Part shown: piece by piece, positions 1 through 9,921 of the stretch
Numbering within the stretch: the first letter of the stretch is position 1
How the letters are laid out: each line of letters begins with the position of its first letter
NCBI GenBank assembly: GCA_032718475.1
Contig: JAUCBJ010003076.1
Coordinates: 1-50,401, forward strand
From: Nemertoderma westbladi
Taxonomy: Eukaryota > Xenacoelomorpha > Nemertodermatida > Nemertodermatidae
Direction: 5' to 3'
DNA length: 50,401 nucleotides
Position numbers and translations under genes: made by a program
Notes under the pieces: model-generated
The model's input: the letters and a program-made list of their open reading frames with translations, nothing else
Database searches by the model: none
Told to the model about the DNA's origin: nothing

Positions 1-472
1 ATTTCAACCTAAAACAAATAATAACAAATACTGTAGGTACTTAATTAATTCATAGTTAGGGTTCTTAAAAAAACAATTTTTTCGAAATATAACATTTAAA
101 AAAATATTTAAAACTAGAAAGACAGCAAGCTAGCTATAAGAAGAACGTCCACAGATAAATGCCGTCTATGGGGGAATATTTTTCTATTCTAAATGTACGG
201 GTGTCACAGCTGATATTTATATAGATATATAGATTTATTTATATATAAATATTTTTTTATATATTTTTATATAAATATTTTTTTATATATTTTTATATTT
301 ATTTATATTTTTTTTTATATTTATTTATATTTATATATTAATTTTTTTATATTTTCATATATTCAGTTTAATTTTCAATGGTTTACTAAAATTTTCGCCT
401 GTCACCAATGATTGAAATGGCCAAGCCCCCCCCCCCCCCCCCCCCCGAAAAAAAATCCTGGATCTGCCACTG
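1..472. mobile_element. Right end of a DNA transposon, inserted in E1 gag
   Basis: The block ends at 457-472 with CCTGGATCTGCCACTG, whose reverse complement CAGTGGCAGATCCAGG resembles the CAGTGGCGGATCCAGG type of terminus seen in many animal DNA transposons (hAT-like and others). Just inside it is a 21-base C run (426-446) followed by an A run, as often seen inside such ends. Bases 200-370 are a low-complexity TTTATATATTTTT tract. Base 473 onward is gag reading frame of a BEL/Pao element, so the transposon appears to interrupt gag. The other end and the target duplication lie left of the window. No transposase is visible. The superfamily is inferred from the end sequence only. Confidence 0.5.
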
Positions 473-882
473 GCATCGAGGGTAGCTTCACGACAGCATG
501 GCGGGCCCTAGGCAGGGAATACGGGCACCCGGCCAAGATCATCCGGCAGACCCTGAGGGGTATAACATCGGGTGGCCTACAGGATAACCCCGTTAGCATA
601 AAGACGTTTGCGAACAAAGTCGAGAAGGCGTTAATCGTGCTGAAAACACTAGACGCACCATACGAACTCAACGCATCTAATAACATCACCACGATAGCGC
701 AGGCACTGCCGATCTGGCTGCGCAATAAGTGGAGGAAATTCGCCTTCTCCACCCGGGAGAAGAAGGGTGCGGAACCGGGCCTAGAGGAAATGTCGAACTT
801 CCTCAACTACGAAGCCGAGTTGATCACGGACCCAGTCTATAGCGAGGATAGTCTGGGGAAAGGGGCCAAAGACCGAATATAA
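473..882 (+). pseudogene. gag: E1 gag, N-terminal part (fragment)
   Basis: An open frame with no usable start, because the DNA transposon replaces the upstream part. It encodes about 136 residues of a soluble, mostly helical protein (AWRALGREYGHP near the start, LRNKWRKFAF near residue 85), in the style of BEL/Pao gag capsid-like regions. It stops at 880-882 and the next homologous frame (+2) takes over, so a frameshift lies at roughly 860-880. The role would be assembly of the particle that holds element RNA. The assignment to gag is from position and general resemblance; no specific capsid motif decides it. Confidence 0.6.
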
Positions 883-1831
883 CAGGCCGAAACCAGAACA
901 CAACACGGCAAACGCATTGCCAAAGCTTAGACAATCGCTGCCATACGCGGCGACGCAGGGGACTGCTAGTCCACATGTAGCCGGGGGTAGGGCCACACCA
1001 TGGAGCGGACAGGGGCAAAATAACAACACAAACAAACATAACCCCAACACGCCCAGTAGGCCGAACCCAAACAATAAGAACAGTAGGGATCTAGGTACGA
1101 ACATAAGTGCGATACGCAGCGCACTGTATAGGGACGGCTATAATCCAAACAACAAATGCCAATTGCATACGAACGCACTTCATCAGACCATGAACTGCAG
1201 ATATTGGCAAGCGTTGCCCAAACAAGATCAGGTAGAATATGCAAGAAAGAGTGGAATCTGTCATCGATGTGTGGCGGGCGGACACAGAGCTGATCAATGC
1301 AAAGAAACACCAATTAAGTTCGGTCAAGGCAAAGGGCAGACAATGGCGACAAGCACCGTAGGGGCGAAGAAAAGAGGAATGGTACTACTCGGGGTAGTAC
1401 CAGTGAGGGTGATCGGAGAAGGCGGTCGATCAGTAACCACACTGATGCTGGTCGACAGTGGAGCAGCCTTCACATTGGTGGATAATTGGGTGGCCGAAGA
1501 GATAGGACTAAAGACGAGGCCAAGTAGGATGGCGGTAACAACCATCTCCAGCAAAGATGAGGTCCTGGAGATGAGGACGGGACGGTGCAAGATAGCAGCA
1601 ATAGCACCGGGGTGCGATTATGGGGCGACCATCGACCCCATCCAGGTGATAGAATCGATCAATATCAACACCAGGCGACCAACCAACATCGAGGTCGAAC
1701 AATACAAATTCCTGGACAGTATCGATTTCTCCATACCAGAGGTGGACGTTAGGAAGGTATCCATTATAGTGGTAATGGACTGCCCGGCGGCCCACGAGAG
1801 AATGCAGACGGTCTTCGGCGAAGACAGATAG
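860..1831 (+). pseudogene. E1 gag zinc knuckle and aspartic protease
   Basis: The frame carries a Cys/His-rich module (CQLH...HQTMNC) followed by a zinc knuckle CHRCVAGGHRADQC near 1260-1305, then an aspartic protease core LMLVDSGAAFTLVDNW near 1444-1490 with the catalytic D-S-G triplet intact. The knuckle should bind element RNA and the protease should cut the polyprotein. The frame ends in a TAG at 1829-1831; reading continues in the same frame as RT. In E3 the corresponding codon is GAG, so this is a nonsense change. E2 carries a close homologue of the knuckle region at about 19560-20035. Confidence 0.8.
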
Positions 1832-1840
1832 CGTGACCTG

Positions 1841-3149
1841 ATGGCAATTTTAACACCATTCGGGTGGACGCTAAACGGCCCAATTAAAACTAAGATTCCA
1901 TTTAGGATGTCGGAGAGATCAGGGTGCATGTTTGCGGGAACTATGAGGGAGATGGAAGATGAAGGAGCAGAGGAGCAGCTCACGAGACTACTCAGACAGG
2001 ACTTTGAGGGACTAAAAGAGACCAGGGTCGGATCCTCGGTAGAAGATAAACAAGCGATGCAAAGTGTAAAGGAGTCGATGAGATGCGACAGGGGGCGGTA
2101 CACCATAGGGATGGTGTGGAAACAACCAAAATTACCGCTACCGGATAACAAGGGAATGGTAATCACGAGGCTTCGTAAACTGAAGCAAACGCTGAAGCGG
2201 AGCTCCGAGAAGGATGAGTACATTCACAAGACGATAAGGAAGTATGTCGAGAAAGGATGGGCCGTGGAGTTACCGGTTGACGAACCGAACACGGACAGGA
2301 CCTATTACCTGCCACTTCACGTGGCTCTAGATCCAAAGAAAGGTAACTTGCGGATGGTAGTTGACGCATCGGCTAAAACCAACGGCAAGTGCCTAAACGA
2401 TTATCTGCTGGAGGGCCCAAATATCTATAACTCGGGAATCGAGGTCCTGACTGAGATTTAGAAACAGGAGGCACGCCTTCACCTGTGACATTGAAGGCAT
2501 GTTTAACCAAGTCCGTGTGACGGAGGAGGATAGTGACAACCAGCGCTTCCTATGGTACAATGGCGACGAGGAACCGTCGACAATACCGATGTACAAGATG
2601 GTGGTGCAGAATATGGGGGCCAAGTCGTCCTCATTTACGACGACTGTGGCTGTAAGGGATACAGTAGAGGGGAAAGAGGAGAAGTATAGCGCCAAAGCCG
2701 TCGATATGATTCGGCGCGGCTTCTATGTAGACGACGGAATGGAGTCTGGAAATACGGTTAAAGAACTACTGGATACAGGGCGCAAGGTTCGCGACATCCT
2801 GAAGGGATCTGGGTTTAACCTGACCAAGTTCCAATCCAGCTCAGAGGAGTTTATGAAAGCCATAGAGGACAGACGGCCAGAGTTGACCATGGATAACCCT
2901 ACAACAGCCAAGGGACAGGACATGGCGAACAAAAGAGTAGAGTCTCAGCAGAAGGCACTGGGAATCGTGTGGAACCGGGAGACAGACGAGTTCAAGTATC
3001 AGCTGAGCCAGGAGGGTGCGGACATCCACACAAAGAGGGGCTATATATCGTACATGGCAAGGATATACGATCCCCTAGGCCTAGCATCCCCACTGTTAGT
3101 CACGGGGAAACAGATACTTAAGAAAGTATATAAGCTAAAGGACGAATAG
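1841..3149 (+). pseudogene. pol: E1 pol: reverse transcriptase
   Basis: The Pao-type RT begins with AILTPFGWTLNGP, a linker typical of BEL/Pao pol. RT motifs follow: DRTYYLPLHVALDP and LRMVVDASAKTNG (1st half), FTCDIEGMFNQV (catalytic Asp region, near 2480-2515) and RRGFYVDDGMESG (YVDD, near 2715-2745). A frameshift at about 2460 splits the domain (stop TAG 2459-2461). It ends in a TAG at 3147-3149, where E3 has a tryptophan codon. This enzyme copies element RNA into DNA. It is clearly broken, although the catalytic YVDD itself is intact. Confidence 0.85.
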
Positions 3150-3800
3150 GATACAGAGGTCCTGGAAGAAATCTGCAAGCAGTGGAGTAAGTGGACGGAG
3201 AGTTTAGAACATATGGGGACGTACAGCATGCCACGCGTGTACTTCCCGGATGGGGACATGACGAATCTGGATCTACATATGTTCTCCGATGCGTCATTGG
3301 AAGCATACGGAGTGGCACTCTACCTAGTACAATGAGAGGGGGCTCATAAGCCCAGACTTGCATTCAGCAAAGCAAAGTCGACGCCGCCAGATTCAGCATC
3401 GGTCCCAAAACTCGAGTTGACAGCTGCGAGATTAGGAGTAATGGCCACAGCCTACTTGATGGACACTATTCCCAACATAGTGGAAACACACTACTGGACA
3501 GACTCCATGGTAGTGCTCGGTTGGCTACACAATGAGAAGACGAGATACCCTATATTCGTTGCAAATAGGGTGGACAAAATAAGGGCGATGACAGAGTTGG
3601 AAAGGTGGCACTACTGCCCAACGGACGAGAACCCAGCAGACTTATTATCGAGGGGCGTGGCATGCCACACTTTCTTAAAGAAGGAAGTATTGTGGCAGCA
3701 CGGGCCACAGTTCCTGAATGATAGGATGGCCTTGCCACCAATGAAGAAGGTGGACCCGGGCTCAGAGGAAGTAGTACCAGAGGAAGAGGGAGAAGACTCA
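3150..3800 (+). pseudogene. E1 pol: RNase H
   Basis: The reading frame continues from RT after the TAG at 3147. RNase H signatures are MFSDASLEAYGVALYL (near 3280-3330), LELTAARLG (near 3410) and YWTDSMVVLGWL (near 3490), matching the D-E-D pattern of BEL/Pao RNase H, which removes RNA from the RNA-DNA hybrid. A second in-frame stop, TGA at about 3333, follows ALYLVQ; E3 has a TGA at the same codon. Downstream is the HYCPTDENPADLLSRG motif (near 3605-3660) that usually closes this region. Confidence 0.8.
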
Positions 3801-5316
3801 GAAGGTGAAGAGATATATAGTCAGATGGCAAGGGAGATCAGGGAGATGCAACCAAAATCAGAAGAATCGTGCGACAACCCCACGGATAAGCTCCTCAGCT
3901 ACAGCTCAAGTTGGTACAAGACCAAGAAGTTGGTAGCGTACTGGAGGCCCTTTGGGGATTTCCTCAAGGGAGTTGGCAAGGATGCCAAGAAGAAACCAAA
4001 CATCGATCTGGAGGGTGCGGCCAAGGCCGTAATACGATATGAACAGAGAAAGAACTACGGCGACGAAGTGGAGCGCATCAACAAACAACAACATCTTCGT
4101 CGGGACAGCGAGCTCATCACGCTGTCGCCACAACTCAATGATGATGGGATTCTAGTAATGAACTCCAGAGTGCTGAATAACAACAGCCTCATCATCCCAC
4201 CGAAACCCATTATCATCCCAAACAGATCGCCGATAGTCCACCAGATCATTTGGGACTCCCACAAGTCGATATTGCACGTGGGCACCAACCAGACCCTCAC
4301 AGAGATACGGAGGACCTTCTGGATCATGCAGCTAAGAAAGAAGGTAAAGGCGGTAGGGGCAGTGCCAGATCTGACGACGGATGAGAAAGGATCGGGCCGT
4401 ACAGGAGATGGCGCCATTACCGGCCAGTAGGGTGAGACAGCACGACCCGCCATTCACGCACTGCGGCATAGATATGTTCAGGCCGATAAAGATCAAGGTG
4501 ATGCGACACACGGAGAAACGCTACGGCATCATCTTCGTATGTAACAAGACGAGGGCAGTAGGAATAGAACTAGCCCAAGATGCAACCGCATCGGCATTCA
4601 TCAATGCCCTAGAGAGATTCAGAGACCGCAAAGGTGGGACGATCACAGTGATCTACTCCGACAATGTAACCAACTTTGTGGGGGTGGAGAACGAGCTGGC
4701 GGTGGCCTTGGACATCCTGGAAGGAGAGGAAGTCAGGGCAGCCATGAGGAGACGACAGATCAAGTAGGAGAGGAGGACGCCGTATGCTCCGCATACTTTA
4801 GGATGCGTCGAGAGACTCGTGGGTAGTTCCAAGCATCTGATGACGAAGTTGATGAACACCCACATGGTGACAGAAGATATACTAAGGACGGTGCTAGCTA
4901 AGTGCGAGGGCAACATCAATAGCAGACCGTTATACCCAGAAAATGACGACCCAGAATCACTAGACGTACTGACATCCAGTCATTTTCTGATGGAAAGGCC
5001 AGCGACCATCGACATGCGGGGTATAGACCCAGATGACATACCGGTACACTTCCGACAGAGTTGGAAAGTCGCTAAGGCGATAAGTGCAGAGTACTGGAGG
5101 AGGTGGGTTGAGGAATACCTACCCACACTGCATAGGAGGAGCAAGTGGAGAAATACCACTAGAGAGCTAAAGAAAGGTGATTTAGTAAGGTGACGAGGAT
5201 GGAAGAGTCCGATCGGTGGAAGTGCGGATAGGGGGTAAGATAGGAGCGAAAGACAGGAAAACCTACAGGAGGGCCGTAGGTAAATGTTGCCTGCTAGAAG
5301 GAGCACCATAGAGTTT
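3801..5316 (+). pseudogene. E1 pol: DDE integrase
   Basis: An acidic, low-similarity linker leads into an HHCC-like region (SHKSILHVGTNQTL near 4260). The catalytic core shows HCGIDMFRP (first Asp), IYSDNVTNFVG (second Asp) and HTLGCVERLVGSSKH (Glu), the D,D35E arrangement of retroviral-type integrases that insert the DNA copy. Breaks: frameshift near 4350-4430, TAG at 4765-4767, and a frameshift near 5193. After that shift the C-terminal strand region KTYRRAVGKCCLL, typical of BEL/Pao integrase ends, is open to TAG at about 5314. Confidence 0.8.
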
Positions 5317-5464
5317 AGTCGTCCAAGTGTTGGATTGGGGGGGTGGGATTGAGGGCGAGACGCCCTTCCCACACAAAATATAAAAAAAAAATAATAATAA
5401 AATAATAAAATAATAGAAAGAGAGTAAGAGAAAGGAAAGTAATAGTACATAGTAAGTACGTAGT
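5317..5464 (+). other. Post-pol segment conserved with E2
   Basis: Bases 5318-5375 (TTTAGTCGTCCAA through GAGGGCGAGACGCCCTTCC) closely match 20590-20650 in E2, which marks the end of the coding region in both elements. The GGGCG...CGCCC pair can form a short stem. An A-rich stretch follows at 5376-5430. No protein is encoded. Confidence 0.5.
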
Positions 5465-5960
5465 AAGTAAGTAGGCAGATAGAGGAGTTGGTTAGTAGTA
5501 AGAGGGTACGTAGTACCGTTAGAGGAGTTAGTTAGTAGTAAGAGGGTACATGTAGTACCGTTAGTGGAGTTAGTTAGTAGTAAGAGGGTACATGTAGTAC
5601 CGTTAGTGGAGTTAGTTAGTAGTAAGAGGGTACGTGTAGTACCGTTAGAGGTGTTAGTTAGTAGTAAGAGGGTACGTGTAGTACCGTTAGTGGAGTTAGT
5701 TAGTAGTAAGAGGGTATGTGTAGTACCGTTAGTGGAGTTAGTTAGTAGTAAGAGGGTACGTAGTTCCGTTAGTGGAGTTAGTTAGTAGTAAGAGGGTACG
5801 TAATACCGTAAGTGGAGTTAGTAAGTTAGTAGTTAGAGGGTATGCAGTACCGTTAGGAGAGTTAGTAGTAAGAGGGTACATAGAACCGTTAGAGGAGTTA
5901 GTTAGAGTGTTAGTAAGAGTTAGTAGTGTTAGTAAGAGTTAGTAGAGTTAGAGAGTTAGT
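5465..5960 (+). repeat. E1 tandem array, about 42-bp unit
   Basis: About ten copies of a 40-42 bp unit with core GTTAGTAGTAAGAGGGTAC follow one another, decaying to plain GTTAGTA repeats at the right end. Each unit has a small inverted repeat GGTAC-(loop)-GTACC. Because 42 is a multiple of three, a VSSKRVRVVPL-like peptide frame stays open through five units; I regard that as a by-product. E2 has an array in the same place with a different unit but the same GGTACGTAGTACC motif in places. It sits in the element's 3' untranslated region. Confidence 0.85.
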
Positions 5961-6342
5961 AGGGTTAGTAGTGAGTAGTGAGAGGAGAGGGGGGCACGTG
6001 GGTACAGCAGCACAGATCGTGTAGGCCACACGAGACATACTACTGTACTGCACAGCCCGCAGAGTAGGTCAGAATGTTTGATACAGGGCCAGGAGGTTAC
6101 CTGGTGCAGACTAGCACAGCAAGGAGTAGCTAGTCTATCCTGTATACAAACCATAGGGGTTATTGAAATAAATAATCCATTATAAGTATTGATAGCACAG
6201 TTGTGGAATTAAAAATTAATGTTAAAATCAAAATTCGACAAATTATAGCAACAGTAGATAAAATATTCTAGAAGATAATAAAAGTAACTGACAAATTTAG
6301 GGAATTTAGGAAATTTAGTACTTTAAGGGGTAAAAATACTAG
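5961..6342. other. Non-coding segment before the accessory frame
   Basis: Bases 5990-6150 are of mixed composition and 6150-6342 are AT-rich, unlike the purine-rich DNA on both sides. I see no coding frame, terminal repeat or target duplication. E2 has no counterpart. The segment may be the left edge of an insertion carrying the accessory frame, or untranslated leader DNA. Confidence 0.4.
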
Positions 6343-8825
6343 TAGATACTAGTAGATTTCACCGAGAGGCATCCGGAGGAGAAGACGAGGGGATACTACG
6401 AGCGGTTAGAGAAGGGTCACAAGGCGCGAGCGCTGCAGGACCATTTCAGGGAGGTGCACGAGAGGCGGCTGGTCGGGACCTACGGGACGCCGTCGCTAGA
6501 CAACGCGATCCTCGAGCATTTCCACTACATGGTGAAGGGAGACGAGGCGAAGTTCGGGATACTGAAGTATCCAAGGGAACCACCGAGAAAGGATTGGAAG
6601 AGGTTCGTAGAGTCCGTCAGCAGGGGAGGATACATGGTCCTAGACGACGAAGGGACCGTGGAAGATGAGGAGGGGTTGGCCAGAACCATACTTCTGCATT
6701 TGGCTGCGCCAAATGGGGACATATTCCTGTTCGATCTGGGAATGTATTGGAAGAAGAACGGGCCGAAGTTGAACCGGTTGCCAAGGGCGGTGCAGAACGT
6801 AGTAAGGGAGAAGTTGACGATAAAGGTGGGATCGGCGATCCGCGACGATGCGGAGAGGATCATCGGTCCGGAGACCCCCAACCTCCTGGACATGCAAACG
6901 GTCTACATGGCTATGACAGGGCCAGCCGGGTTGGGACTAGTAGAGAACACAAGACATTGCGGAGCAGTGGCGATGGGCCAGCTAATGGGGCTCGAATGCC
7001 ACAAGCCAATGGACTGGGGTAAATTCAGGGAGGAGTACGGAGCGGAGTTGGCGAACTCGCTGAAGTGGGGAGCGAGGCCGGGGAAACAGGAGGTGTATCA
7101 ATTCCGGAGAGGAGCGATAAAGATATATCAGAAGTGATACATCCTGCAGGAGGATTGGATAATGATAGGTTTACTAAACCTATTCATGGCCGTGGTTATC
7201 GGAAGAGAGCCAATGGCTTTTCTGCTGTTGGGATCATCCCTGAACTACAGAAGAGCCTTCAAAGTGGCCTTCGAGGGTCTGGCAGACCACCCGGGGCTGA
7301 AGGGCGAGTCGGTATACTACAACTGCCGATATCTAGTAGACGGGGGGTGGATACACCATATCAGAGGTGGGAGAAGATGGAGGCGGATAGACTAGAGGAG
7401 AAGCGATTGGAAGAAATTGCTAGACGAGAAAGGAGGGAGGCAGATGAAAGAGAGGTGGAAGCTAGAGGAGAGGGCTATGGGTTCGAGGCTCAGGCCTTGG
7501 ACGATTTGCAGTGGGCATCAGGGAGCTCGGGCGAGTCTCTGGGGCGAGAGTTGGGATGGACGGGAGGATCGCCGAAACAGTCGACATTGGGATTGCAGGC
7601 AACACCCATGCCAGCGGGCGCCGAGGGCGATTTCGCGCAGAAAAGACCAGGGGAACTGGAAGGATGGAAAGTCACGGGCGAGAGCCAAGGTGGGAAGGGA
7701 CACAGCGGGTCTACCGGGATGCCGGGTTTGGATCTACTCCCAGCGGAGGATGAGGATGACGATGAGTTCGGGGAGATACCGCCCATCGAGAGGATCAGCC
7801 ACTCAGACAGGGACTGGTTTGGCGGGAGTGGTGACGGCCAGCGGGTCAAGGGCCTTCTGGGATAAAACTGGCAAGCGGGCCTCGGTGCATGAGGAGCCGG
7901 CGATGGATTTCGCGGGGAGCACCATCAGGTTGGGCGAGCAACTGGGAACGGCACCACGGGTAGTACTCGGAGAGATGATGCCAAGGCGAGATGAGGACAT
8001 AGACATGGACAGAGACGTCAACGTCCAGAAGTTTGCTTACCAGCGGCTCCATAGACCGAGGAGATCGCTTGGGGCGAAGGACGACTTGGGGCGGGATGCA
8101 TTGATACTTGGCTGTGATTACTGCGGGAGGCTTTAAAAAAAAGAGCTGCTTGTATCGATTCCAGAAGGGGACAAGTTGCCTCTACTGCCACAAGTCGAGT
8201 CACAGGATGGGGGCGCGTCCACGGTTGCACAACCGGTGTTCTAAGTGTAACTTCCGGGGGCACTACGGATGCCAGTGCGACTGGATGGACGACGAGGAGA
8301 AGTTTAAGATCTTCGAGGAGTGGGCCGATGTCGGCGTCATGACGCGGCAGCGAATGAAGGCCCAGAAATTCCGGTGGGGTTTCTTCAATATTAACCAGGA
8401 GGCCCACCTGGAAATCATTAAACGGAGACTTCCGTTTACTTACCAAGAAGTATCAACGGCGGCATCATATGCTGGAGTGATGAATACACAGGTATTTAGA
8501 TAGATGGGCGCCAGAGAACCGGGGAGAGTTCAGAGATTACCTGGCGGAGCATGTGCCGCAGGCCATGAAGGTGATCTTATGGGACGCTACTAGGGGAAAG
8601 CAGCAGGGGCATTCGGAGGGGCCACCTGCGAAGCGATACCGGGAGCTAATAACACCAGCGCCCAAGGAATCGACCATGGGAATCAGTAGGGAAGTAATGG
8701 CAAGGATGAGGAACCTTAAGGAGGACAAGAGCAAGGGAGCGGCGACAACCAGGAAGCGACCGAGACAGGACAACAACAGAGGGAAGGAACTGAGATGGTT
8801 CCCAAAGATGGGAGGAGTGGAGTAG
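6343..8825 (+). pseudogene. E1 accessory ORF: 3'-5' exonuclease-like plus zinc fingers
   Basis: A decayed frame of about 830 codons in the position where env lies in some retroelements. The first part (6343-7137) resembles DEDD exonucleases of the RNase D/WRN type: MVLDDEG (D-x-E at 6643-6651), a strand NGDIFLFDLG, LPRAVQNVV, then TIKVGSAIRDDAERI with acidic residues at 6844-6849. The last acidic motif is not evident: RRGAIKIYQK stands where an Asp is expected, so activity is doubtful. Next come an Arg/Glu-rich helix (near 7375-7475), an acidic stretch, and Cys/His motifs: CDYC (near 8113), CLYCHKSSH (8177-8200), then CSKCNFRGHYGCQC. The end is basic (TTRKRPRQDNNRGK). Frame changes at about 7140-7380, 7860, 8138 (an A run) and 8490. 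No ATG decides the start; the frame is open from 6343. The fold assignment is inferred from motifs only. Confidence 0.5.
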
Positions 8826-9531
8826 GACTCGGAGGGGAGATGTGGGGATGCCTGGAAGGCACCACATGCGAAGTAATACGAACTTCTAAGTGCAAATTTA
8901 ATAAAAGTGCAATTAGTATATACGTATGTAGTAATCAATAGACTATGATCATATAATCAATATCCAATATAATCAAAGTAAATACTATAGTCATGTAACC
9001 TTTTTCCAACTAGCTAGTGGGAGTGGGGACCAACTGACTATGACAGGACGGGACACTAGGCAACTCACACTTCTTGAGTGCGACGGCACGAGAGTGGAGG
9101 GTGAGGCTCGTCAGGAGTGAGTGGAACGGAACGAGTAGGGGTTGAGTACAGGAACGCAGGGGAGAGAGTGAGAGGTGGTGTTGACGCGTGTGGAGAGAAT
9201 ACGGGTGCGATTCAAATGTGGGGGGCGAGGAGTAAGAGGCAGAGTGAGGGACAAAGAGGTCCGAAAGTAGAGTGGAGTTAGAGTGGAACTAGAGAAGTCA
9301 GAGTCAGTGCAGGGTAGAGTGGAGATATACAATTGTGTGAGATGAGTCCACAATTGTCTCGAACCGAGACGCCAGATGTCTTGGTGCAACATAGGTTGCG
9401 GTTGCACCAACAGGGGGTAGTAACATCATCCCCAGAGGGAGTGGCCTGGAAAGCCGACTCCAAGAAAAGAACTCCACCCCACACCCGTTAGTAGATCGGG
9501 TTCCAGCGGAATTGAAGCGCACTTATGGGTG
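8826..9531 (+). other. E1 3' untranslated region
   Basis: Bases 8870-9005 are AT-rich and featureless. From about 9170 the DNA aligns with E2 21850-22116: shared blocks include GTGCGATTCA, GGCCTGGAAAGCCGACTCCA and TTCCAGCGGAATTGAAGCGCA. So the shared element 3' end resumes here, and E1 DNA from about 5960 to 9100 is absent from E2. A purine run GGAGGGGAGA directly followed by TG lies at 8829-8840. It looks like a polypurine tract/LTR start, but no matching partner repeat exists in the window. Confidence 0.45.
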
Positions 9532-9569
9532 ATGCTATCTTCTCACCGGGAAGATAGCATGGGGGGGAG
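9532..9569 (+). promoter_or_regulatory. Hairpin and polypurine tract of E1
   Basis: A perfect 11-bp stem ATGCTATCTTC (9532-9542) / GAAGATAGCAT (9550-9560) with loop TCACCGG abuts the polypurine tract GGGGGGGAG (9561-9569), which abuts the LTR TG. The polypurine tract primes plus-strand DNA synthesis in LTR elements. The identical stem, loop and tract occur in E2 at 22117-22154. Confidence 0.8.
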
Positions 9570-9645
9570 TGTAAGCGGATTCAGTTCCGCTGCATTACCC
9601 TCATAAATGGGAAGTGGCACATTTTCAGTAATTTGTTGGAGGTAT

Positions 9646-9667
9646 GAGATTGGGAATAACCAATCTC
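9646..9667 (+). other. LTR stem-loop of E1
   Basis: GAGATTGG (9646-9653) pairs with CCAATCTC (9660-9667), loop GAATAA. E2 and E3 have stem-loops at the same LTR position with different but self-complementary arms. Confidence 0.65.
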
Positions 9668-9881
9668 GTATCACAATCCAACACCAGGGACAACACAGCC
9701 CCAAAGCCACACAAAGGGAGGTTAGAGGTCAAACCACCTCAGGAGGGAAAGTAACCAACAGGGGCCAACAGGGGGGAAACACTCCCAGAAAGGGGAGAGG
9801 CGTGAAGTAGATCATTAGCCAATGGGGGCAAAGGAAGCATCCGCTAGGTAAAGGCCACAATAGTGTAGGAATAATGATAGA

Positions 9882-9921
9882 TATATATATTATGCCGTTA
9901 CCGGTCTGGCTATCATTCAGT
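9882..9921 (+). promoter_or_regulatory. E1 LTR core promoter (TATA and initiator)
   Basis: TATATATATA at 9882-9891 is followed about 30 bases later by TTCAGT (initiator TCAGT at 9917-9921). The E2 LTRs have the same pair at the same spacing. This would be the start of the element RNA. Function is inferred. Confidence 0.5.

Noticed and set aside
5564-5785. A repeated-peptide frame (VSSKRVRVVPL units)
   Set aside because: It arises because the tandem unit is 42 bp. The array loses frame wherever unit length changes, and there is no flanking coding signal.
8829-8845. Polypurine tract and LTR start after the accessory frame
   Set aside because: GGAGGGGAGA-TG looks right, but no second copy of the following sequence exists upstream of 6343, and the whole region is purine-rich.
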